From assembly GCF_004118265.1 (NCBI RefSeq), contig NZ_SDHW01000001.1, positions 1,550,001 through 1,614,000 on the forward strand: a DNA stretch of 64,000 nucleotides, written 5' to 3'. The translations under genes and the position numbers were made by a program. This stretch comes from Lacibacter luteus. Lineage in GTDB: Bacteria > Bacteroidota > Bacteroidia > Chitinophagales > Chitinophagaceae. A model generated the notes under the pieces. It was not told the origin of the DNA and did not search any database. It saw only the letters and a list, made by a program, of their open reading frames with translations. Below are positions 8,822 to 16,577 of the stretch, piece by piece. The stretch's first letter is position 1, and every line of letters starts with the position of its first letter.

Positions 8822-9748
8822 TTATGTTTTTTTACCAACCGAAATTGATTTTGCCGAAGCCAGATTTTTCTTTTTGTACCGCATAAATTCATAGTCTAAA
8901 CGACCCAACCGAATGCCTCCCCAACCTACCTGATTAATCAACACGTCTTCACCTTTTTTATTTTTTGCTAACATCGGTTCATCCAGAAAGGTATGCGTAT
9001 GCCCGCCAATGATAAGATCTACATGCTCTGTTTCTTTTGCAAGAATCACATCGCATATCTTATTTGAATTTTCACGGTACTGATACCCTAAATGCGACAA
9101 ACAGATAACCATATCGCAACCTTTTGTACGTTTTAAAAACTCAGCTGTTTCGTTGAGCTTCTGCACAGGATCGAGATACTTGGTGTTGCCTGCAAGATTA
9201 TCCGGTACCAATCCCTTCATTTCAATACCAACTCCTGTTACGCCTATTTTCAATTTACCTTTTGTAAAAATTTTATATGGAGCCGATTTTTGCTCCATAG
9301 CTGTTTGTGTAAAGTCGTAATTACATAATAATACAGGAAAGCTTACCTGCTTTAACTGAGTTGCAAAATTTTCAAGCCCTGCATCAAAGTCGTGATTCCC
9401 CATTGTGCATGCATCATATCCCATCATTTGCATGGCTTTCATTTCCGGTTCACCTTTATATAAATTAAAGTAGGGTGTGCCTTGAAAAATATCGCCGGCA
9501 TCAAGTAACAACACATGTTCTTCTTCTGCCCTTATATCGCTTATTAATTTTGCCCTTGCCGCTATACCTCCGGCACCTTCGTTGCGGCTGCCATCCATTG
9601 GAAAAGCTTCCAACCTGCTGTGTACATCATTTGTATGCAGAATAACCAACCGTTGTACAGCTGCACCTTCTGCAGTTGCCCATTGACCTGCTAATACAGC
9701 TGCTGTACTTAGCGATGTATGTTGTATAAATTTTCTTCTACTCAGCAT
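8822..9748 (-). CDS. Metallophosphatase, catalytic half of a split 5'-nucleotidase (UshA-like)
   Basis: A 308-residue protein with the calcineurin-like metallophosphatase core: LHTNDVHSR (about residue 36), LLDAGDIFQGTPY, TMGNHDFDAG, CLSHLG and GGHTHTF carry the residues that hold the two metal ions. The N-terminus MLSRRKFIQ resembles a twin-arginine export signal followed by a hydrophobic stretch and a TAEGAA cleavage region. The C-terminal substrate-specificity domain found in one-chain UshA is missing; it is encoded by the gene just before it in the operon (9738-10484), with 11 bp of overlap. Together they probably hydrolyse extracytoplasmic nucleotides or nucleotide sugars. Confidence 0.9.
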   Translation of the reverse strand: MLSRRKFIQHTSLSTAAVLAGQWATAEGAAVQRLVILHTNDVHSRLEAFPMDGSRNEGAGGIAARAKLISDIRAEEEHVLLLDAGDIFQGTPYFNLYKGEPEMKAMQMMGYDACTMGNHDFDAGLENFATQLKQVSFPVLLCNYDFTQTAMEQKSAPYKIFTKGKLKIGVTGVGIEMKGLVPDNLAGNTKYLDPVQKLNETAEFLKRTKGCDMVICLSHLGYQYRENSNKICDVILAKETEHVDLIIGGHTHTFLDEPMLAKNKKGEDVLINQVGWGGIRLGRLDYEFMRYKKKNLASAKSISVGKKT

Positions 9749-10484
9749 TTGTTACTCTGTTTAATACGGTTACCGTAACAGGTTTTCCCTGTTTTGAAAA
9801 TTCCTGTACATATTCTATTAATGCATCACGCAGCAGTATGCCTTTATTCATTTGCGGAATAGCTTTCAGCATTTCACTGTTATCTCCACCATTTGCTACA
9901 TAGTCCGAATTTGCAATTGTATATGTTGCAGAAAGATCCAGCGTTTTTCCTCCAATCAATATATTTTCTGCTTTCCCTTTTTTAATAACCATCGACATGC
10001 CAGATAGTGGCCAACCACCTCTACCTGCTATATGATCTAAGAATTGCTTCAATACAGCTCCCTTTACTTTTTGTAAGATGATGATGTTATCGAAAGGCAT
10101 CATTTCAAATATCTGACCTCTTGTTAAGTTACCGGCCTTAACGTATGGAATGCGTATGCCGCCGTAGTTTACAAAAGCAGCATCAATTTTTGTTTCATAA
10201 TATTTTTCGGCTACCGATAACATTGCATCGGCCATAAAATCGCCAAGCAAACCTTCGGGCTGTCGTTTATCCATATCAACTGCCAACTTTCCAACAACTG
10301 TGCTCATACTTTTATTTACACTATCTGTATAAGGTTGTAAAAAAGTAATAAACGATGAGTCTTTGGAAGTATTGGTAACACTGTACCCTTTGTATTGCAC
10401 AGCAGCAGCCTTATAAGCGGTGCTGCAAGCTATCAAAAAACAAATAAGAAGGAGAAAACTGACTAACCCGGTAATTCTTCGCAT
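9738..10484 (-). CDS. 5'-nucleotidase C-terminal (substrate-binding) domain lipoprotein
   Basis: A 248-residue lipoprotein with a hydrophobic leader and lipobox LIAC (Cys20). The remainder corresponds to the C-terminal domain of UshA-type 5'-nucleotidases: GDFMADAMLSVAEKY, AFVNYGGIRIPYVKAGNLTRGQIFEMMPFDN and NSDYVANGGDN match the substrate-pocket region of that family. No metal-binding phosphatase motifs are present, so it needs the partner encoded immediately downstream. The gene order (binding domain first, catalytic domain second) is the reverse of the domain order in UshA. The overlap of the two frames suggests translational coupling. Confidence 0.9.
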   Translation of the reverse strand: MRRITGLVSFLLLICFLIACSTAYKAAAVQYKGYSVTNTSKDSSFITFLQPYTDSVNKSMSTVVGKLAVDMDKRQPEGLLGDFMADAMLSVAEKYYETKIDAAFVNYGGIRIPYVKAGNLTRGQIFEMMPFDNIIILQKVKGAVLKQFLDHIAGRGGWPLSGMSMVIKKGKAENILIGGKTLDLSATYTIANSDYVANGGDNSEMLKAIPQMNKGILLRDALIEYVQEFSKQGKPVTVTVLNRVTNAE

Positions 10485-10581
10485 GTACTTGTGTTAACTC
10501 TTGGAAGATAGTTTTTTTTACAGGCAGAAAAAAATGTTTTTACCGTTGAAATGTAAAATTTTTCTCCATTGCACTTACCAG

Positions 10582-10589
10582 TATCTTTG
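10582..10589 (+). promoter_or_regulatory. Candidate -7 promoter box
   Basis: TATCTTTG matches TAnnTTTG exactly and lies 38 bp before the ATG of the FAD-dependent protein at 10628. No clear -33 element. Confidence 0.5.
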
Positions 10590-10627
10590 CCTCGAATCAT
10601 AGTTTTTAGGTTAACTGCCTGACACAT

Positions 10628-12253
10628 ATGCAACAACAAATTACACTTCGCTTATTGCCCTCGTTGGCTGCAGACAGTACTGCAATAAAAAAAGAAATTG
10701 CAAACGTTACAGGTGTTGCTTGCGAAGCAGTTTCGGGTTACTACATTCAAAAACAATCTATCGATGCACGCAGCAAGCAAGCTTATATAAATCTTACTCT
10801 ACAGGCATTTATTAATGAACCTGTACAGGATCGACAGGGAGTTGAATTTACTTTTCAAAATGTGCACAATGCTTCAAAAAAAGTTATTGTTGTTGGTGCG
10901 GGCCCTGCAGGTTTGTTTGCAGCACTTCGTTTAATTGAAGCAGGCATTAAACCCGTTATTATTGAAAGAGGAAAAGATGTGCGTGCAAGAAGAAGAGATC
11001 TTGCTGCTTTAAACAAGCAAGGCGAAGTAAATCCTGAAAGTAATTATTGTTTTGGCGAAGGTGGCGCAGGCACATACAGCGATGGCAAATTATACACACG
11101 CAGCAGTAAGCGTGGAAGCATTGATCGTATTCTTCAACTCTTTGTACGCTTTGGTGCAGAAGAAAAAATATTATACCAAAGTCATCCGCATATCGGCACC
11201 AATAAACTGCCGCATATTATTACTGCCATGCGTGAATTTATTATTGACTGTGGTGGTGAAATTCATTTTGAAACAAAGCTTACCAATTTTATTGTTGAGC
11301 GTGATGTGCTAAAAGGCATTGAGATCAACCATGTCGAGAAATTATACGCCGATGCTGTTATTCTTGCAACCGGCCATAGTGCAAGAGATATTTTTGAATT
11401 GCTGCATGAAAACAAAATTGCAATAGAAGCAAAGCCTTTTGCGTTGGGTGTTCGTATTGAGCATCCGCAATCGCTCATCGATTCTATTCAATACCGTTGT
11501 TCGGTTCGCAGCGAATTTTTACCGCCAGCTTCTTATAGCTTGGTTGAACAGGTACAAGGCAAAGGTGTATTTAGTTTTTGCATGTGCCCCGGAGGTATTA
11601 TTGCACCTGCAGCAACATCGCCCGGCGAATTAGTAGTAAATGGCTGGAGCCCATCTAAACGTAACAATGCATTTGCCAACAGTGGTATGGTGGTAACAAT
11701 TGAAGTGAAAGATGCAGTTGAATACATTAAAAAACAATCCCGAAAGCTTTCGGGACCAAAAACCAAAATCCAAATAGATGAAAACGATCCACTATTGCTG
11801 ATGAAGTTTCAACAAGCAATCGAACAAAAAGCGTTTGTTGCCGGTGGGGGAAAATTTGTAGCTCCTGCACAACGCATGGCAGATATGTTCGACCGGAAAA
11901 CATCTTCTTCTCTCCCCGATTGTTCCTATTTACCCGGGCTTAACAGTGTTGATCTTCGTCAGGTTCTTCCGCCATTTGTTTTTGATGATCTTCGACTTGG
12001 TTTTAAAGCGTTCGGACAAAAAATGCGTGGCTACTTTACAAACGAAGCGGTAGTGGTAGCAACAGAGTCGAGAACTTCATCGCCGGTTCGTATTCCCCGT
12101 GACAATGAAACGTTACAACATACGCAGATCAAAGGACTATATCCTTGCGGCGAAGGTGCGGGTTATGCAGGTGGCATTGTAAGTGCTGCAATGGATGGCG
12201 AACGTGTGGCTGCAATGATTGCTGCAGTGTCTGACGCATCAAAGAGCGCCTGA
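10628..12253 (+). CDS. NAD(P)/FAD-dependent dehydrogenase, COG2509-type
   Basis: A 541-residue flavoprotein. After an N-terminal region of about 85 residues comes the dinucleotide-binding motif KVIVVGAGPAGLFAALRLIEAG (from about residue 85) and the FAD-contacting segment NYCFGEGGAGTYSDGKLYTR, typical of the uncharacterised FAD-dependent dehydrogenases grouped as COG2509. A second FAD-binding segment, GLYPCGEGAGYAGGIVSAAMDG, lies near the C-terminus. The protein is probably cytoplasmic; its substrate is not known. A perfect 18-bp palindrome lies inside the gene around codons 371-376, where the protein seems to have extra residues before LLLMKFQQ. The gene stands alone, with its own likely promoter, ahead of an ABC transporter operon. 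Confidence 0.9.
   Translation: MQQQITLRLLPSLAADSTAIKKEIANVTGVACEAVSGYYIQKQSIDARSKQAYINLTLQAFINEPVQDRQGVEFTFQNVHNASKKVIVVGAGPAGLFAALRLIEAGIKPVIIERGKDVRARRRDLAALNKQGEVNPESNYCFGEGGAGTYSDGKLYTRSSKRGSIDRILQLFVRFGAEEKILYQSHPHIGTNKLPHIITAMREFIIDCGGEIHFETKLTNFIVERDVLKGIEINHVEKLYADAVILATGHSARDIFELLHENKIAIEAKPFALGVRIEHPQSLIDSIQYRCSVRSEFLPPASYSLVEQVQGKGVFSFCMCPGGIIAPAATSPGELVVNGWSPSKRNNAFANSGMVVTIEVKDAVEYIKKQSRKLSGPKTKIQIDENDPLLLMKFQQAIEQKAFVAGGGKFVAPAQRMADMFDRKTSSSLPDCSYLPGLNSVDLRQVLPPFVFDDLRLGFKAFGQKMRGYFTNEAVVVATESRTSSPVRIPRDNETLQHTQIKGLYPCGEGAGYAGGIVSAAMDGERVAAMIAAVSDASKSA
11738..11755. repeat. Perfect 18-bp palindrome inside the FAD-protein gene
   Basis: TCCCGAAAGCTTTCGGGA is a perfect palindrome and encodes part of the segment QSRKLSGPK. 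It can form a strong hairpin in RNA and looks like a small dispersed palindromic element that landed in frame; the origin is inference. Confidence 0.6.
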
Positions 12254-12335
12254 TACACTTATCCATCGCTAACCGAACTTAAAATTTCTTCTTTACCTTG
12301 TAACAAATGCTGCAAGCGGCACTCTAATACATTGT

Positions 12336-13271
12336 ATGAATACCATTTTAGAAATTCAGAACCTGAAGAAATATTTTTCTTCGCAAAAAGCTGTTGACGA
12401 TATCAGCTTCTCCATTGAAAAAGGATCCATCTTCGGTTTACTCGGACCAAATGGTGCAGGTAAAACAACCTTGATCCGTATGATAACGGGCATCTTTTAT
12501 CCTGATGCAGGTACTATTTTACTGAACGGCAAAAAATTCGACCCGGTAAAAGATGTGATCGATATTGGTTATATGCCCGAAGAACGTGGCCTGTATAAAA
12601 AAATGAAAGTAGGCGAACAGGCCATGTACTTGGCCCAACTGAAAGGCTTAAGCAAACAGGAAGCATTTACCAAAGTGAAATTCTGGTTCGAACGGTTTGA
12701 AATGGGTAGCTGGTGGAATAAGAAAGTGGAAGACCTGTCGAAAGGTATGGGACAGAAATTACAATTTGTAACAACAGTACTGCACGAACCAAAACTCGTA
12801 ATTCTTGATGAACCCTTCAGCGGACTTGATCCTGTAAACAGTAATTTGATTAAAGATGAAATTTACAACCTGGCGCAAAAAGGCACCACCATCATCTTCA
12901 GCACACATCGTATGGAACAGGTTGAAGAAATTTGCGATCATATTGTGCTTGTAAACAAAGGCAATAAAATTCTCGACGGCAGCGTAAAAGAAGTAAAGCA
13001 ACAGTTTAAGCAACATATTTTCAATGCAGAGTTAAATAAGTTGCCGGCAGCATTGCAACACCCATCGTTCAACATTGTTAAGCAGAATGGTAATAATCTT
13101 ACATTAAAAATCAACGAAGGTTATCAATCGAACGATATACTGCTGCATTTCATTAATCAGCAAAGTATAATTGTAGCCTACCACGAAATACTTCCTTCGC
13201 TCAACGAAATTTTTATTCGCCTGGTAGAAGGCACACCTACATCACGCCAATTCCAAACAGTTACTGCTTAA
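12336..13271 (+). CDS. ABC transporter ATP-binding protein (NatA-like)
   Basis: A 311-residue ATPase with Walker A GLLGPNGAGKTTLIRM (about residue 34), signature LSKGMGQKLQ, and Walker B LVILDEPFSGLDP followed by the switch histidine in FSTHRM. The C-terminal 85 residues form the accessory region found in ATPases that pair with large ABC-2 permeases. It powers an inner-membrane exporter with the permease encoded 9 bp downstream. The pair resembles NatAB-type sodium exporters, although the exported compound cannot be read from sequence. Confidence 0.93.
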   Translation: MNTILEIQNLKKYFSSQKAVDDISFSIEKGSIFGLLGPNGAGKTTLIRMITGIFYPDAGTILLNGKKFDPVKDVIDIGYMPEERGLYKKMKVGEQAMYLAQLKGLSKQEAFTKVKFWFERFEMGSWWNKKVEDLSKGMGQKLQFVTTVLHEPKLVILDEPFSGLDPVNSNLIKDEIYNLAQKGTTIIFSTHRMEQVEEICDHIVLVNKGNKILDGSVKEVKQQFKQHIFNAELNKLPAALQHPSFNIVKQNGNNLTLKINEGYQSNDILLHFINQQSIIVAYHEILPSLNEIFIRLVEGTPTSRQFQTVTA

Positions 13272-13280
13272 ACTTTTACT

Positions 13281-14612
13281 ATGAACAAGATCGTCATCAT
13301 CATAAAACGGGAATACTTAACCCGTGTACGTAATAAAACATTTCTGCTTTCAACCTTCTTACTGCCGTTGGTAATGATGGTTTTTATTTTTGGCTCAGCC
13401 TACCTCGGAGCCAAATCCATCAAACAATATAAAATTGCTGTAAAAGACGAAACCGGTTTGTACAAAAACAAATTGAAAAACAGCGATGCTGCATTTTATG
13501 GTTATCCTGAAAACGTAAACATGAGCAATTACCGTAAAGATGGTTACGATGGTTTGCTGCTGGTTTATTCAAAAGACAATACCAATGCAGATTCGGCACG
13601 GCTTTATTCAGAAAAAGAATTAGGTCTTGCAACAGACGAAGCTATTAAAAAGCAATTGCAGAAAATTAACGAAGAACGCCTGTTGCTTGCAAAAGGTGTA
13701 AGCCGTGCCATCCTCGATTCAATTCATGCACAAAGTGAAGATGAAGACTTACTCAACTATCGCTCTTACAAAGTATCGGGTGCCGAATTAAAAGAAGGCA
13801 ACAAAAAACTCAGCAGCATTGTTGGTTTCATCAGTGGTATTATTATTTACATCACCTTGTTTATTTATGGCGCTTCGGTAATGCGTGGCGTAATGGAAGA
13901 AAAAACAAATCGTATTGCCGAAGTAATGGTAAGCAGTGTAAAACCTTTTCAGCTGATGTTGGGCAAAATTATCGGCATTGCTGCAGTTGGTTTAACACAA
14001 TTATTATTATGGATCATCTTAATTGGTTTACTGATGAACATTTTGCCGCTGATCATGTCGCCCGAAATGATGCAACAGGCACAAAACGGGCAGGCAATAC
14101 CGGGCGGTGCTGCACAAAGCAGCAGTGTTGCCAATATGATTGCTCAAAGTACAGGTGTAGATATTGCAGGCGCTAACTGGCCATTGATCATTGGTTGTTT
14201 CCTGTTTTATTTCCTCGGAGGTTATTTATTCTATGCATCTTTATTTGCTGCAGTTGGCAGTGTAATTAATGAAGATCCGCAGGAAGCTCAATCGTTGATG
14301 TTGCCGATTACCATGCCTATCATCTTTGGATTCATCATGCTTACGTCAACTATTCAAAATCCATCGGGGCCACTGGCATTTTGGGGAAGCATTATTCCGT
14401 TTACTTCACCAATAGTAATGATGGGACGCATTCCTTCCGGTGTTCCGGAAAGCGTTCCTTACTGGCAATTAGGTTTATCGATGGTATTGCTGATAGCAGG
14501 CTTTTTCTTTACAACCTGGCTAAGTGCAAAAATTTACCGTACCGGTATTTTGATGTATGGTAAGAAAGCAAGCTGGAAAGAGATGATCAAATGGGCTATA
14601 AAAAAAGCATAA
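13281..14612 (+). CDS. ABC-2 type permease (NatB-like)
   Basis: A 443-residue integral membrane protein. One membrane segment lies near residues 20-45, then a soluble extracytoplasmic region of about 130 residues, then a block of five or six helices from about residue 178 to the end, beginning GFISGIIIYITLFIYGASVMRG and containing the coupling segment EEKTNRIAEVMVSSVKPFQLMLGK. This is the layout of NatB-type ABC-2 permeases. A Gln/Ala/Ser-rich loop (about residues 262-285) lies between two helices. It is co-transcribed with the ATPase at 12336 and followed by a strong terminator. Confidence 0.92.
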   Translation: MNKIVIIIKREYLTRVRNKTFLLSTFLLPLVMMVFIFGSAYLGAKSIKQYKIAVKDETGLYKNKLKNSDAAFYGYPENVNMSNYRKDGYDGLLLVYSKDNTNADSARLYSEKELGLATDEAIKKQLQKINEERLLLAKGVSRAILDSIHAQSEDEDLLNYRSYKVSGAELKEGNKKLSSIVGFISGIIIYITLFIYGASVMRGVMEEKTNRIAEVMVSSVKPFQLMLGKIIGIAAVGLTQLLLWIILIGLLMNILPLIMSPEMMQQAQNGQAIPGGAAQSSSVANMIAQSTGVDIAGANWPLIIGCFLFYFLGGYLFYASLFAAVGSVINEDPQEAQSLMLPITMPIIFGFIMLTSTIQNPSGPLAFWGSIIPFTSPIVMMGRIPSGVPESVPYWQLGLSMVLLIAGFFFTTWLSAKIYRTGILMYGKKASWKEMIKWAIKKA

Positions 14613-14623
14613 CCTTTCTGCAT

Positions 14624-14660
14624 AAAAAAAATCCCCCGGTAAACACCGGGGGATTTTTTT
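14624..14660. terminator. Strong bidirectional terminator
   Basis: AATCCCCCGGT (14630-14640) pairs with ACCGGGGGATT (14645-14655) around a 4-nt loop, with an A run on the left and a T run on the right. It separates the convergent ABC operon and the gene at 14670. Confidence 0.95.
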
Positions 14661-14669
14661 ATTTAAAAC

Positions 14670-15065
14670 TTAAAAAGAATGAATTGTGATGGGCGATATA
14701 AGCGGTTCGTGTATTTCTTCTTCGGCTTCTACCACTTCAAATTCCAGTTTTAAAACCAAGCCTTCTTTTACAAGGATGGCTTCTTTTTTACTTGCACGAT
14801 AACCAACTTTATCAATGACGATTGTGTGTTCTCCAACAGGTACGTTGTTGATCTTAAAATTACCGTTTGCATCGGTTACGATCTCTTTAAAAAACGATGC
14901 TTTGCGGATTGTAGCACTAAAGGTTACGTTAGCCACAGGCTTTTTGGTTTCCGCATCAATTATTGTTCCTTGTACAGTACCGGTTTCGGTTCCTTTATCA
15001 GCAGTTGCATACGCACTAACAGAAATACCAGTCATGAGGATCGTTGCAATCAATAGTTTCTTCAT
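14670..15065 (-). CDS. Secreted protein with a carboxypeptidase-regulatory-like (beta-sandwich) domain
   Basis: A 131-residue protein: a signal peptide of about 21 residues (ending SAYATA) followed by one CarboxypepD_reg-like domain, with GTVQGTIIDAETKKPVANVTFSA and the typical TDANGNFKINNVPVGEHTIVIDKVGYR. In Bacteroidota such domains usually open TonB-dependent receptors or sit on surface proteins; here the domain is almost the whole protein. The acidic tail (EVVEAEEEIHE) has no recognised role. It may be a small envelope or periplasmic binding module; function unknown. Confidence 0.85.
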   Translation of the reverse strand: MKKLLIATILMTGISVSAYATADKGTETGTVQGTIIDAETKKPVANVTFSATIRKASFFKEIVTDANGNFKINNVPVGEHTIVIDKVGYRASKKEAILVKEGLVLKLEFEVVEAEEEIHEPLISPITIHSF

Positions 15066-15194
15066 AACAATGGTTTTGATGGTGATGATGACAGGAGTTT
15101 AAAGTTACACTATCAGAACTGATTTTTTCAAACTTTTATGATGGCCCTGCTTGTTAAATTGTTCTGAAAATCAGGCTGACCTTTCAAATCTACG

Positions 15195-15211
15195 AATATT
15201 ATCGTAATATT
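15195..15211. repeat. Short inverted repeat upstream of the 15228 gene
   Basis: AATATTA (15195-15201) and TAATATT (15205-15211) form a perfect 7-bp inverted repeat around TCG, 16 bp before the start codon. It could be an operator or chance in an A/T-rich leader. Confidence 0.3.
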
Positions 15212-15227
15212 TGAACAAATATTTCTT

Positions 15228-15518
15228 ATGCCTTATCATCTTACAACAACAAAAAAGATTTTACTGATCACCGTTTTGTGTGCAGCACTTCTTTGGTCGA
15301 ACGCCAGCCAGCTTCACCGGCTATGGTTATTAACAAACTGCGAAACCGAAACACTTGTGCAAATTGAAGAAATGCCCCTGCTTTTGCATCCGGAAATGTT
15401 GGAACCCGGAATTTCAATTCCTGCTCCGGAACTTGAATTAATGGAAGAGAAACTATTACAAAAAGAAGAGTTGCTGAAAGAGTTAGAACAGAAGCTGGAA
15501 AAAATAACGATCGAGTAA
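15228..15518 (+). CDS. Small hypothetical protein with one membrane segment and a coiled-coil tail
   Basis: A 96-residue protein not recognised as a family. A hydrophobic N-terminal segment (about residues 10-24, ILLITVLCAALLWSN) could be a signal peptide or an inner-membrane anchor. The C-terminal third (about residues 65-95) is rich in Glu, Leu and Lys with heptad-like spacing, probably a coiled coil. The stop codon lies immediately next to the stop codon of the convergent gene at 15519. The ATG start and normal base composition support a real gene, but with little independent evidence. Confidence 0.6.
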   Translation: MPYHLTTTKKILLITVLCAALLWSNASQLHRLWLLTNCETETLVQIEEMPLLLHPEMLEPGISIPAPELELMEEKLLQKEELLKELEQKLEKITIE

Positions 15519-16466
15519 TTAAGTGTGAAGCGGGTTTTGCAATGCGTTTAAAAATTCCTGCCAGATATTTTGAGTAATTGTTGCAGCAGGTAAAATGTCG
15601 TCGAGCAAAGCACTTACTTGTCCAATTTCGAGTTCACCTTCCTGTAAATTTCCTTCAAACATTCCTTTTTTGGCTCTTGCACGACCAAGCAACTGCTGCA
15701 TTTCTTCTTTGGCTGCTCCACGTTGTTCGGCTTCCTGTACCTGTTTGTAAAATTCGTTTTTAATTAAACGAACAGGAGCAAGTTGTTTTAAGGTAAGCAC
15801 TGTATCGCCTTCGTTGCTTTTGATAACCGCTTGTTTGAAGTTCGTATGGCTGCTTGCTTCTTCACTTGCTACATAACGACTTCCTATCTGCACCCCATCT
15901 GCACCAAGCACCATGGCTGCCAGCATTTGTCTGCCTGTTGCAATACCACCCGCTGCAATAACAGGAATATGCACAGCTTTTCTAACAGCTGGAATTAACA
16001 CCAATGTTGTTGTTTCTTCACGGCCATTATGGCCACCTGCTTCAAAACCTTCTGCTACTACTGCATCACATCCTGCTTCCTGCGCTTTTAAAGCAAACTT
16101 ACTGCTGCTTACTACATGCACAACAGTAATACCCTGTTCCTTCAGTTTAGCAGTATAAGTTTTAGGATTACCGGCGCTTGTAAAAACAATCTTTACTCCT
16201 TCTTCAATAATGATGTTGATGTGTTGATCAAGATCGGGATAAAGTAACGGTACATTTACAGCAAAAGGTTTGGTAGTGGCTGCTTTACATTTTTTAATAT
16301 GTTCACGCAAAACTTCGGGATACATACTACCACTGCCAAGTACACCCAAACCACCTGCATTACTTACTGCACTTGCAAGCCGCCAACCACTTGCCCAGAT
16401 CATACCTGCCTGAACAATTGGTTTTTCAATACCAAAAAGTTGCGTAATGCGGTTGGAAAACATCAT
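15519..16466 (-). CDS. NAD(P)H-dependent flavin oxidoreductase, FabK / nitronate monooxygenase family
   Basis: A 315-residue TIM-barrel flavoenzyme. MFSNRITQLFGIEKPIVQAGMIWASGWRLASAVSNAGGLGVLGSG is the usual N-terminus of this family, and VVAEGFEAGGHNG followed by IPVIAAGGIATGRQMLAAMVLGADGVQIGSR forms the FMN-phosphate and substrate pocket, with the histidine after EAGG conserved. Members are either enoyl-ACP reductase II (FabK, fatty-acid synthesis) or nitronate monooxygenase; the sequence alone does not settle which. Two ATGs are adjacent; 16466 is used here, 16463 being equally possible. No operon partners are evident. Confidence 0.88.
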   Translation of the reverse strand: MMFSNRITQLFGIEKPIVQAGMIWASGWRLASAVSNAGGLGVLGSGSMYPEVLREHIKKCKAATTKPFAVNVPLLYPDLDQHINIIIEEGVKIVFTSAGNPKTYTAKLKEQGITVVHVVSSSKFALKAQEAGCDAVVAEGFEAGGHNGREETTTLVLIPAVRKAVHIPVIAAGGIATGRQMLAAMVLGADGVQIGSRYVASEEASSHTNFKQAVIKSNEGDTVLTLKQLAPVRLIKNEFYKQVQEAEQRGAAKEEMQQLLGRARAKKGMFEGNLQEGELEIGQVSALLDDILPAATITQNIWQEFLNALQNPLHT

Positions 16467-16549
16467 AAAGAAGATTCTGAAGAATTAGTAAACGTACAAG
16501 CAAGCTAAGCAAAACAGTTAGCAACTAAGACGATGCTGCCTTAAACGAT

Positions 16550-16574
16550 AAACCCGAAACCACAAACTTCAAAC
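16550..16574 (-). repeat. 25-bp dispersed repeat, copy 1
   Basis: Read on the minus strand, this begins GTTTGAAGTTTGTGG and matches 22 of 25 positions of the copy at 57550-57574 (plus strand). It lies just past the stop of the sugar nucleotidyltransferase gene. The unit is itself built from GTTTnnnG-like words repeated about every six bases. Confidence 0.5.
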
Positions 16575-16577
16575 AGC

